A DNA stretch of 64,000 nt from Solihabitans fulvus (GTDB lineage Bacteria; Actinomycetota; Actinomycetes; Mycobacteriales; Pseudonocardiaceae): NCBI RefSeq assembly GCF_008386585.1, contig NZ_VUOB01000021.1:124001-188000 (forward strand), in the 5' to 3' direction. The translations under genes were made by a program, and so were the position numbers. Below are positions 32,531 to 40,350 of this stretch, one piece after another. The stretch's first letter is position 1, and every line of letters starts with the position of its first letter. The notes under the pieces are model-generated. The model made no database searches. It was not told the DNA's origin and saw only the letters and a program-made list of their open reading frames with translations.

Positions 32531-35337
32531 GCGCGCGGTCCCAACGCGTCGGCCAGTTCGCTCCGGCCGTTGATGCCGAGCGTGCGGTAGGCGCTGGTCA
32601 GATGGTGCTCGACGGTGCGCAGCGTGAGATAGAAACGCTCGGCGATCTGCCGGTTGGTGTGGCCGGCCACGGCCAGTTCGGCGATGCCGCGCTGCTGCTT
32701 GGTCAGCGCGTCGATCCCGGTGCGTTGCTCTCTCGGCCGCCGACCGCCGGCCTCCGCGATCGCGGCGGCCACGCGCTCCGCCACGGCGTGCGCGCCGCAC
32801 GCGCGGGCCGACCGGTACGCCTGCCGAAGCTGGGTCTCCGCCTCCTGGTCGCCCGCCGCGTGCAGGGCGACGCCGTGGCGCAGCAACGTTTTCGCGTGCT
32901 CCAACTCGGCGGTGGAGTCGGCGAGCACCTCGGCGGACTCGCGCAGCAGGCCGACGCCGGCCGCCCCGCCCCGGATCACGCCGAGGGCGCGCAGCGCGAT
33001 GCCGAGCGGACGCGGCGCACCCCACTGCCTGGCAAGGGAAACCTCCTCGGCGGCCAGCGTCTCGGCCGCCTCCTGCTCGCCGAGCCGGTGGTGCGCGAGC
33101 GCGGCGCGGGACCGCCACGGCAGCGCGGCCGGGTTGTGCAGCCCCATCGCCAGCATGATCTGGCCGTGCTGGAGCTGGTCGGCCAGCGCGCCCTGCGGGT
33201 CGCCTGTCTGCATGCGCAGGCGGCCCCTGGTGCTCAACACCGCGAACGCCGTCGGGGTGGTCGGCCCATCGGCGGACAACCCGACCTCGGCGAACAGCGC
33301 GTCGAGGTCGTCAAGGCGCCCCTGCTCCACGTACGACTCGGCCAGCGCCACGTAGACGTCGGGGTGCCGGTCGGTGCCGCTGAGCGGCCCCTGCATCGCC
33401 AGGGCCATGTTCAGCTCCTCGACGCTGTCGTCGCAGCGACCCTCCTCGTAGGCGATCCGGCTCAGCACGTAGTGCGACCATTCCGCGACGGCGGTCGCGC
33501 CGGTCCGGCGGGCGAGCTCCATCATCTCGTCCGCGCAGCGCCGCGCCAGGTCGAGTCGGCCGGCCAGGCAGAACGCCCCGGCGGCCAGGGCGTGCGAGGT
33601 CGCGTCCTGGGCGGTGCCAGGCGGCCCGATCTCCAACACCTGGTTGGCGTACGCCAACGCCTCGTCGCGCGCGCCACCGGTCAGGCAGACCCGCATCGCC
33701 AGCGTCGCGGCGACGGCCCGCTGGATCGCGGGCTTGGTGTACGGGCTGTCCAGGAGGCGGCGCGCCTTCTCGACCCTGGCGCCGTCGAAGGAGTTGTGGC
33801 CGAGGGCGAGGCTCGCGGCCTCCAGCTCGGCGGCCAGCGCGGGATCCTGGTCGGCGACCCTGGCGGTGGCCTGATCCAGCACCACGGTGGCGCCCCAGTG
33901 GTCGCCGAGCCGGGCGATGGCCTCCGCGAGGGCCCTGGCGATGCCGGCGATCACCTTCGGCTCGGTCGCCAGGTCCGCCGCCTCGGTGAGCCGCGTCACG
34001 GCGGCCGGCAGGTCAACCGACAGCTCGGCCTGGCCGAGCTCGACGAGCAGGTGCAGCCGGGTCGCCTCGGCGGTCGGCTCGGTCAGCGCGCGGCGCAGAT
34101 AGGTGACGGCGGAGTCCGGGGCGGCGCGGTCGACGGCGGTGCGGGCTGTGGCGCGCAACACGTCGACGGCCCACGGCTCCTCGACGGGACCGGTCGCGAG
34201 CAGGTGCGCGGCGACCTGTTCGCCGGGTCGCCGCTGCCCGTGCAGCAGCCGCGCGGCGCGCAGGTGGGCCTGGTCCAGCTCGGTCGGCGGGATCGTCAGC
34301 CGGACCGCGTCCCGGACGATCGAGTGCACGAACCGCAGCGGGTGCGTGTCGGCGAGGAAACCGAGGGCGGTCAACACGTCGGTCGCGGTGGCGGCGTCGC
34401 CCAACGGCAGGTCCGCGAGGGCTGCGGCCACCGGGAGGTCGGTGTCGTCGCCGAGCACCGCGACGGCCTTGGCCAGGGCCACCGACTCCGGCGAGGTGCG
34501 TTCGAGGCGGGCGACCACCCACCTGGCGACGGTGTGCGGCCCGAGCCCGGCGACCCGGTCGATGGCCAGGTCGGTCGGTCCGAGGCCGTCCTCGGCGAGG
34601 GCGATGCTCAGCTCGCGCAGCAGGAACGGGTTGCCGCCGGTGGTGGCGTGGCAGGCGGTGAGGAACTCGGAGTGCGGCGCGCTGCCGAAGATGTCGGCGG
34701 ACAGCTCGCCGAGCTCCGCCTCGGGCAGCCCCGTCACCGGGATGACGGTGAGCAGGTCGGCTAGCTCGTCGAGCAGGTCGGGGTCGGTGCCGGCCTCGCC
34801 GGTGTTGCGGCTGCCGACCACGGAGATGTTGAGCCCGTCGGCCCGTCGCACGAGGTAGGTCAGCCAGCGCAACGACGCCGTGTCGGCCCACTGGAGATCG
34901 TCGACGGCCAGCAGCAGGGGCCGTTGCTCCGCCAGGCGGACGGTCAGCCAGTACAGGCCGTGCAGCACGTCGAAGACGGCGTGCCCGTCGAGCCCGTCCT
35001 CCTTGGCGAGGGGGTCCGTCCCGAGCACCCTGGCGGCCGGGCTGGCCAGGTCGGCGAGCAGCGCGTCGCGCTGCTCGGCCGACAGCGAGGCGAGCAGCGG
35101 GCCGAACAGCTGGCGGGCCACGCCGAAGGCGAAGTCCCGCTCCATGGGACGAGCCTGCGCCCACGCGGCGCGCAGGCCGAACGCCTGGGCCTGGGCCGTG
35201 GTGGCGCCGAGCAGGGCGGTCTTGCCGATGCCCGGCGGCCCGTCGAAGCTGAAGTGGACCTGGCCGGCCGTCAGTAACTGACGGACTCGCGCAAGCTCTT
35301 CCTCTCGTCCGACAAGCCTCGACGCGATATCGCGCAT
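32527..35337 (-). CDS. LAL-type LuxR regulator
   Basis: 936 residues with Walker A GPPGIGKT (33-40), Walker B in LLLAVDDLQWADTAS, helical repeats, and a C-terminal HTH with TNRQIAERFYLTLRTVEHHL. The N-terminal MRDIASRLVGREEEL is related to the LAL at 15729-18542. It is divergent from the peptide-ligase-protease locus, with a 375-bp gap, and is first of a two-gene LAL operon. Position makes it the most natural regulator of the peptide locus; the ligand is unknown. Confidence 0.93.
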   Translation of the reverse strand: MRDIASRLVGREEELARVRQLLTAGQVHFSFDGPPGIGKTALLGATTAQAQAFGLRAAWAQARPMERDFAFGVARQLFGPLLASLSAEQRDALLADLASPAARVLGTDPLAKEDGLDGHAVFDVLHGLYWLTVRLAEQRPLLLAVDDLQWADTASLRWLTYLVRRADGLNISVVGSRNTGEAGTDPDLLDELADLLTVIPVTGLPEAELGELSADIFGSAPHSEFLTACHATTGGNPFLLRELSIALAEDGLGPTDLAIDRVAGLGPHTVARWVVARLERTSPESVALAKAVAVLGDDTDLPVAAALADLPLGDAATATDVLTALGFLADTHPLRFVHSIVRDAVRLTIPPTELDQAHLRAARLLHGQRRPGEQVAAHLLATGPVEEPWAVDVLRATARTAVDRAAPDSAVTYLRRALTEPTAEATRLHLLVELGQAELSVDLPAAVTRLTEAADLATEPKVIAGIARALAEAIARLGDHWGATVVLDQATARVADQDPALAAELEAASLALGHNSFDGARVEKARRLLDSPYTKPAIQRAVAATLAMRVCLTGGARDEALAYANQVLEIGPPGTAQDATSHALAAGAFCLAGRLDLARRCADEMMELARRTGATAVAEWSHYVLSRIAYEEGRCDDSVEELNMALAMQGPLSGTDRHPDVYVALAESYVEQGRLDDLDALFAEVGLSADGPTTPTAFAVLSTRGRLRMQTGDPQGALADQLQHGQIMLAMGLHNPAALPWRSRAALAHHRLGEQEAAETLAAEEVSLARQWGAPRPLGIALRALGVIRGGAAGVGLLRESAEVLADSTAELEHAKTLLRHGVALHAAGDQEAETQLRQAYRSARACGAHAVAERVAAAIAEAGGRRPREQRTGIDALTKQQRGIAELAVAGHTNRQIAERFYLTLRTVEHHLTSAYRTLGINGRSELADALGPRA

Positions 35338-35712
35338 GGATGATGCCCCTTCGGTCCCCGCACGTCGCCACTCGCCCCCCGGCGGAGTGAAGCATGGTCA
35401 GTCGTCGCTGGTGGACGGGCCTGCGTCGGCCGTCACATCGACCCAACACAGGCCCATCAGCGGACCCAAGGCTAGGACACCGACCGGGCGCCGACGGTCT
35501 CGGCCTCCGGGAACACCCTCACTCGCCGACCACGGGACCGCCGGATCCGGGCCCGAAACCCTCCCCTCGGGCGACGTGACCTCGACCACACAGGAGCTAC
35601 GACGAGTGGCTTAGCGACGGTCCAGCGCCGGCGTAGCCGTTTCGTAGCGCCGAGGCCGAGGGTGACATCCGGCGGCAGTTCCGCCGCCAGACTGAGGGAT
35701 CGGAGCAAACCA
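35338..35712. other. Divergent intergenic region, LAL operon / peptide locus
   Basis: 375 bp without a supported gene; the ORFs here show no homology or ribosome binding site. An 18-bp stretch at 35671-35688 (GGCGGCAGTTCCGCCGCC) contains the short inverted repeat GGCGG-N5-CCGCC just before the peptide. I could not define a -10/-35 pair in either direction. Confidence 0.3.
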
Positions 35713-35793
35713 ATGGTCAAGGCCATCAACTCGTACCTGAAGTTCGGCGTGAGCTCGTTCGTGTCGACGGTCTTCATCGTCTTCGCCTGCTGA
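35713..35793 (+). CDS. 26-residue hydrophobic peptide ending in Cys (candidate precursor)
   Basis: A short ORF with a good ribosome binding site: GGAG at 35702-35705, 7 nt before ATG. It starts MVKAINSYLKFGV (basic, amphipathic; Lys3 and Lys10), continues as a hydrophobic, Ser/Phe/Val-rich segment SSFVSTVFIVF, and ends Ala-Cys-stop, so the only Cys is the last residue. Net charge is +2. It resembles pheromone or modified-peptide precursors in size but matches no family I know. It is followed by a strong hairpin and then by genes for an adenylate-forming enzyme and an intramembrane protease, the two kinds of enzyme one might expect to act on it. Expression is not proven. Confidence 0.6.
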   Translation: MVKAINSYLKFGVSSFVSTVFIVFAC

Positions 35794-35856
35794 GAAGTTC
35801 ACAGAACGGGTTACCGACAGCGCTGTCGATCTGCTGTTCGGTAGTTCGCCGTGTCG

Positions 35857-35886
35857 ACGTGGCGGGCGCGCAAGCGTCCGCCACGT
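35857..35886 (+). terminator. Strong GCAA-loop hairpin between peptide and ligase genes
   Basis: ACGTGGCGGGCGC (35857-35869) pairs with GCGTCCGCCACGT (35874-35886) through 13 bp with a single G-U pair. The loop is GCAA, a stable GNRA tetraloop. It starts 63 bp after the peptide stop and ends 21 bp before the ligase ATG. There is no T-run, so it may stop part of the transcripts or protect the short peptide mRNA, giving more peptide than enzyme. Confidence 0.75.
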
Positions 35887-35907
35887 CCCTCTCCGAGGAG
35901 TTCGGCA

Positions 35908-37314
35908 ATGTTGGACACCGCGTGGCGCCAGCTTCGCTACGGCGTGACCCTGTTGTCCGGTCGCCGGGTCCGCCCGGCCGACCTGCGCCACCTGGTCGCG
36001 GACATGGTGGCCACCGCGCGCGAGTTCGGCGCGTTGGACACGACCCGCATGCGCGAGATGCGCGAGGCCGGCATCAGCCCGGACGCCCGTCAGGCACTGG
36101 ACGCGCGGCGGTGGCGGGCGATCGTGCGGAAGGCGTACGCCCAGGTTCCCTACTACCGCGCGGAGTTGGACCGGCTCGGGCTGGATCCCGGCACCGTGCA
36201 ATCGCAGGACGTGCCGCCAACGCCGAAGTCGGTGGTGCGGGCGTGCCCCGAACTGTTCGTGGCCCGCGACGCGAAGCCGGTGTTCCAGGCCTGGACCACG
36301 GGCACGACCGGCACGCCGACCGCGTTCTGGTTCTCCCGGTACGAACTGGAGCTGGCCACCACGTTCACCGCGATCGGGTTGATGGGTGACCTGGGTCTTG
36401 GGCCACAGGACGTGTTCCAGATCTGCATCAGCTCGCGGGCGGCACTGGGGCTGTACAACACCATGGAGGCGTGCCGGATGATCGGCGCGGCCTGTTTCCT
36501 CACCGGCCTGCCGGATCCCGAGGTGACCCTCGCCCGGCTGACCACACCGGTGCACCTCCCCGGCAAGGTGTCCCGGCCGAGCGCGATCTCGGTGCACGCG
36601 AGCTACCTGGCCGAACTGGTCGCCACCGCGGAACGGCTCGGCTACGGCCCGCAGGACTTCGGGCTGCGGTGGATCGCGAACGGCGGGGAGATCCTGTCCG
36701 ACGCCCTCAAGGCGCGGGCGGCCCGAGTCTTCGGGGCCGAGGTGCGGGACAACTACGCCATGACCGAGACGTTCCCGCTCTCCGGCGAACCCTGCTCGCA
36801 GGGGCACCTGCACACCGCGCCCGACCTCGGTCTGGTGGAGGTGCTCGACCCGACAACGTGGGAGCCGACCGCGCCGGGGCAGGTGGGCATGCTGGTGATC
36901 ACCCCGTTCGCGCCGTACCGGGAGACGATGCCGCTGCTGCGGCTGGCCACCGGCGACATGGTGCGCACGCTGGACGAGCCCGCCGGCTGCGAGATGGCCG
37001 GGCTGCCGGCCACGTCGCGGCTGCTTGGTCGCGGGGACGGGCCGGTGTTCCAGCGGGACGTGTTGGAGCTGTTGGAGGGCGAGCCCATGGTGCCCCTGCC
37101 CTGCCGGTACGCCATCGACGGGGAAACGCTGCACGTGTACGCCGAGGAGCGGGCGCGCGGGCGGCTGGAGGCGGGTGCGGCCGCGTTGGGCATCGAGAAG
37201 GTCGTCCTGTACGACGATCCGGCCGCGCTGCCCAGGATCGAGTTCTACCGGGGGTTGCTGCGCGAGACGAGCGTGGTGCGCGAGGAGGGGAGCGGAACGT
37301 GGAGCCTGCGCTGA
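35908..37314 (+). CDS. PaaK-like adenylate-forming enzyme
   Basis: 468 residues of the phenylacetate-CoA ligase (PaaK)/CapK group. The ATP loop is WTTGTTGTPTAFWFSR (129-144). NGGEILSDALKARAARVFG and DNYAMTETFPLS give the adenine-binding and Glu motifs, and RLATGDMV matches the conserved Asp. The C-terminus ends RETSVVREEGSGTWSLR and has no Gly-Lys in the place of the usual catalytic Lys, so it may form an acyl-adenylate but do a non-CoA second step. GAGGAG precedes the ATG by 7 nt. It overlaps the protease gene by 16 bp. Known PaaK enzymes act on aryl acids; the substrate here is unknown and could be the peptide. Confidence 0.85.
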   Translation: MLDTAWRQLRYGVTLLSGRRVRPADLRHLVADMVATAREFGALDTTRMREMREAGISPDARQALDARRWRAIVRKAYAQVPYYRAELDRLGLDPGTVQSQDVPPTPKSVVRACPELFVARDAKPVFQAWTTGTTGTPTAFWFSRYELELATTFTAIGLMGDLGLGPQDVFQICISSRAALGLYNTMEACRMIGAACFLTGLPDPEVTLARLTTPVHLPGKVSRPSAISVHASYLAELVATAERLGYGPQDFGLRWIANGGEILSDALKARAARVFGAEVRDNYAMTETFPLSGEPCSQGHLHTAPDLGLVEVLDPTTWEPTAPGQVGMLVITPFAPYRETMPLLRLATGDMVRTLDEPAGCEMAGLPATSRLLGRGDGPVFQRDVLELLEGEPMVPLPCRYAIDGETLHVYAEERARGRLEAGAAALGIEKVVLYDDPAALPRIEFYRGLLRETSVVREEGSGTWSLR

Positions 37315-38294
37315 GCTCGGTGCTGGTCACCCTGGCCGGCTGCGTCGCGCTGGTCGCGCTCAGCCTGTTCTACCTGCGGCGGTGGCGGATCGAGCGCCCG
37401 CCGATCGGCGTGGTGAACCTGCGCGACATCGTGATCATGTCGGTGGTGCTGGTGCTGATCCCGCCGCTGTACCTGCGGCTGCCGTCGTTCGGCGTGATCG
37501 CCGTGCTGGCACTGGTGTTCACCGTGGTGCTCAGCACCGTGCTGCGCCCGGTGCTCGGACAGAAGGCGAGCTGGCTGGTCGCGCTGGCCCTGGTCGGCGT
37601 GGAGATCGCGCACCGGTCGCTTGCGCTGAACGACGTCCTGGTGCTGCTGGTGCTGATCGGCGCCGCGAACCTGTGGGTGCAGAGCGGGATGCGCGCCAGG
37701 GACGTCGCGGTCTTCGCCGCGGGCCTGACCGTGTACGACGCGCTGGCCACGCTCGTCTTCCCCACCATGGTGGACTTCTTCGGCAAGCTGGCCACCCTGC
37801 CGCTCACCCCGGTGCTCGGCTGGGGCTCCGGCAGCGCCGGGATGGCGGTGGGCATGGGCGATCTGCTCGTGGTCGTGCTGTGGACGCTGACCCTAACCAA
37901 GTCCCGGTCGCTGGCGGCCGGTCTGGTCGGCGGCGCGCTGGGGCTGACCGCCCTGGCCGCCCTGATGCTGGTGCTCTACCTGGGCTGGGTGAACCGGGGG
38001 CTCCCGGCGATGATCCTGCTCGGGCCGTTGATCCTGGTCCAGTACGCCGTCCTGCGCAGGCGGCCGGAACGCACCTGGGCCGAGTACGCCGGCACCCCAC
38101 CGGTTCCGCTGCCCGTCGTCGATCCCAGCCCCGCGCTGAAGCTCCTGCACGGCAGCACCGGCTACCTGGCCCTGTGCGGGGACGAGGTGGTGGCCACCGC
38201 GCCGACCGCGGCCGAGGCGGCCCGCCTGGCCCGGGGCGTCCGCCCCGGCCAGGAACCGTTGCTGGTGCTCAGCTCGGAGCCTCCCCCGCACTAG
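37299..38294 (+). CDS. Presenilin/SPP-like intramembrane aspartyl protease
   Basis: 331 residues with about nine hydrophobic segments in the first 255, then a soluble tail. Three motifs of clan AD (A22) proteases appear in the right order: TVYDALATLVFPTMVDFFGK with Asp147 (YD), GMAVGMGDLLVVVLW with Asp188 (GxGD), and NRGLPAMILLGPL with PAM at 236-238 where presenilin and SPP have PAL. These enzymes cut substrates within the membrane. The start GTG at 37299 follows GAGGAGGGG and lies inside the ligase gene's end, so translation is coupled. It has no signal sequence beyond its own first helix. Family assignment rests on motifs seen by eye. Confidence 0.75.
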   Translation: MEPALSSVLVTLAGCVALVALSLFYLRRWRIERPPIGVVNLRDIVIMSVVLVLIPPLYLRLPSFGVIAVLALVFTVVLSTVLRPVLGQKASWLVALALVGVEIAHRSLALNDVLVLLVLIGAANLWVQSGMRARDVAVFAAGLTVYDALATLVFPTMVDFFGKLATLPLTPVLGWGSGSAGMAVGMGDLLVVVLWTLTLTKSRSLAAGLVGGALGLTALAALMLVLYLGWVNRGLPAMILLGPLILVQYAVLRRRPERTWAEYAGTPPVPLPVVDPSPALKLLHGSTGYLALCGDEVVATAPTAAEAARLARGVRPGQEPLLVLSSEPPPH

Positions 38295-40086
38295 GAACTC
38301 CGAGTAGCCGGGCGTAGAGCCTGACCAGCGGGGCGCAGTGGTAGCCGGTGCGGGTGGCCAGCAGGAGCCGGGCGTCGCTGAGTTCTTCCAGCACCCGCCC
38401 GGGAACGGCCGCGTCGGCTGCGGTGATCGGACGGTCGGGCAGCCCGCCGACGCGACGCAGGGCGCGGCCGCCCTCCTGGGTGAGCGGGGTGGTGGCGGCG
38501 AAGGTGGCGGACAGGTCGAGGTCGCCGTGCACCAGCTCGGCCAGGCGGTGGTCCGGGTCGCGCAGGCGTTCGGCGAGCACGGCGGCGGTCCAGTGCGGGT
38601 GGGCGGCCAGGCGGGCGCCGGCGATTCGGATGGCCAGCGGAATCCTCGCGCAGGCGGTGATGATCTCGGTGGCCGCGACCGGGTCGGCGACGGCGAGCAG
38701 GGCGTGGGCGTCGCGAAGGGAGAGGACGTCCAGGTCGAGCAGGCGCACGCCCGGCAGGCCGGTGAGCCGGGCGCGGCCGGTGACCAGGGTGGCCGAGGTC
38801 GCGACGCCGGGCAGCAGCGGGCGGATCTGGGCGGCGCTGGTGGCGTTGTCGAGCACGATCAGGACGCGGCGGTCGGCAAGGCACATCCGGAACAGCTCGC
38901 GGCGTTCGGACTCCGAGGTGCCCTCGACCGGCACACCGAGGGCGCGCAGGAACCGGGGCAGGACGTCCTGGTCGGTGGACAGGTCGGCGTACAGCTGGCC
39001 GTCGGGGAACCTGGTGCGGAGCAGGTGCGCCGCGTGGACGGCCAGCGCGCTCTTGCCGGTCAGCGGCGGCCCGCTGAGCGCCACCACGGTGGCGCCGGTG
39101 CCGTGCGGCGTCAGGGCCTCGGTGAGCCAGGCCAGCTCGCGGGCGCGACCGGTGAAGTCGGCTGGGTCGGCGGGAAGCTGGCACACCGGGCCCGGCGTCG
39201 CGGCGCGCAGGGTCGGGTCGTCGGCCAGGATGGCCTGTTCCAGCCGGCGCAGTGGCGCGCCGGGCTCCATGCCCAACTCCTCGCGCAGCAGGCGGCGGCC
39301 GTCCCGGTAGACCGCAAGGGCCTCGGCCGCGCGACCGGTGTGCCACAGGGCCAGCATCAGCTGCTCCCGCAACAGCTCGCGCAACGGATGCTCGGCCACC
39401 AGCGCGGCGAGTTCGGCGACCAGCGCGCGGTGTCGACCAAGGGTGAACTCGGCGGTGACCCAGTCCTCCACGACGGACAGCCGGTGTTCGGCCAGCCGGG
39501 CGGCCTCGGCGGTCAGCAGCGGGGTGGACAGGCCGGCCAGCACCGGTCCTCGCCAGAGGGACAGCGCGGAACCGAGCAGCTCGGCCGCCTGCATCGGCTG
39601 GTCCTGCGCAAGGGCCTGCCGACCACGCCGCGCGCGTTCCTCGAAGACGGCGAGGTCCAGCTCCCCTGGCGCCACCCGGGCCAGGTAGCCGGACGGGCAG
39701 GTCTGGATCACGCCGTCCGGGAGAAGTCGGCGCAGCTCGGAGACCATGCCGTGCACCTGCGTGCGCGCCGACCCCGGCACCCGCTGATCCCAGACCGCGT
39801 CCACGATTCGCTCCACCGGCACCGCTCGACCGTGCCACAGCAGCAGCACGGCGAGCAGCGCCTGACGCCGCACCCCGCGCAGCGGCAGCATCCGCCCACC
39901 CGAACACACCTCGACCGAGCCGAGCAGCCGATACGCCAAGCCGGTTCGCTCCGCCGATTCCCCCAGCGCCGATTCTCCTTGCGCCGATTCTCTCAGCGCC
40001 GATTCCCCGTGCGCCGAACGCTTCGCCGCGACGCTCGGGTCGCCGGCAACCGAAACCCCGCTGTCCCAATACCCCACGTGACTCAC
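38269..40086 (-). CDS. SARP-type regulator with NB-ARC domain (AfsR-like)
   Basis: 605 residues. After a 48-residue repeat-rich leader comes an OmpR-like winged HTH (YRLLGSVEVCSGGRMLPLRG, about 51-140) and a BTAD domain (LDLAVFEERARRGRQAL on, to about 300), then an ATPase module with Walker A SGPPLTGKSAL near 345 and LIVLDNATSAAQIRPLLPG. No TPR tail follows, so it is shorter than AfsR. SARPs bind direct heptamer repeats and activate secondary-metabolite genes. It converges on the protease gene, with the last 26 bp of both coding regions overlapping. Confidence 0.88.
   Translation of the reverse strand: MSHVGYWDSGVSVAGDPSVAAKRSAHGESALRESAQGESALGESAERTGLAYRLLGSVEVCSGGRMLPLRGVRRQALLAVLLLWHGRAVPVERIVDAVWDQRVPGSARTQVHGMVSELRRLLPDGVIQTCPSGYLARVAPGELDLAVFEERARRGRQALAQDQPMQAAELLGSALSLWRGPVLAGLSTPLLTAEAARLAEHRLSVVEDWVTAEFTLGRHRALVAELAALVAEHPLRELLREQLMLALWHTGRAAEALAVYRDGRRLLREELGMEPGAPLRRLEQAILADDPTLRAATPGPVCQLPADPADFTGRARELAWLTEALTPHGTGATVVALSGPPLTGKSALAVHAAHLLRTRFPDGQLYADLSTDQDVLPRFLRALGVPVEGTSESERRELFRMCLADRRVLIVLDNATSAAQIRPLLPGVATSATLVTGRARLTGLPGVRLLDLDVLSLRDAHALLAVADPVAATEIITACARIPLAIRIAGARLAAHPHWTAAVLAERLRDPDHRLAELVHGDLDLSATFAATTPLTQEGGRALRRVGGLPDRPITAADAAVPGRVLEELSDARLLLATRTGYHCAPLVRLYARLLGVPSAGEAPS
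39943..40017. repeat. Five 15-bp coding repeats in the SARP leader
   Basis: Five in-frame 5-codon units (SAHGE, SALRE, SAQGE, SALGE, SAERT) arise from a 15-bp unit containing GCGCCGATTC. They precede the DNA-binding domain, and SARPs normally lack such a leader, so a later in-frame start is possible. Confidence 0.8.
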
Positions 40087-40301
40087 CCCAGTGTCCTGAG
40101 CTCAGATCGCCCGGATTGACGCACATGATCCGAAGTTCCGTGATGTCACCTTCGATCCCCATCCACGGTCCCCGATCAACCTCGCGCGTCGAGACTCCTT
40201 GGCAGGAAAGGGATGCGCCGCCGTTGATCAGGTCCGTCCACCCTCACTGACGTCCCCTTCGCGGTCCATGGCGTTGACTTGTTGTTCTGTTTGCGTTCAC
40301 T

Positions 40302-40317
40302 GACACTGAACTGTGTC
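40302..40317. promoter_or_regulatory. GACAC-N6-GTGTC inverted repeat upstream of the STAND regulator
   Basis: GACACTGAACTGTGTC is a 5-bp inverted repeat in the 264-bp divergent gap between the SARP and XRE-STAND genes. TTGACT at 40274-40279 could be a -35, but no good -10 lies 17 bp on. Weak candidate operator. Confidence 0.3.
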
Positions 40318-40350
40318 CGGTGGGGGCCAGTTTCGCGCCTGGGGGTGCCT

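Noticed and set aside
32530..33118. N-terminal extension of the LAL at 29642-32530
   Set aside because: It lies wholly inside the upstream LAL in another frame; the GTGA overlap start at 32530 gives the proper N-terminus.
32602..34764. 720-codon plus-strand open frame over a LAL gene
   Set aside because: Antisense frame without ribosome binding site or motifs; the minus-strand LAL has Walker and HTH motifs.
40302..40317. GACAC...GTGTC as an integration or attachment site
   Set aside because: No integrase, tRNA or second copy was found; it is at most a weak operator.
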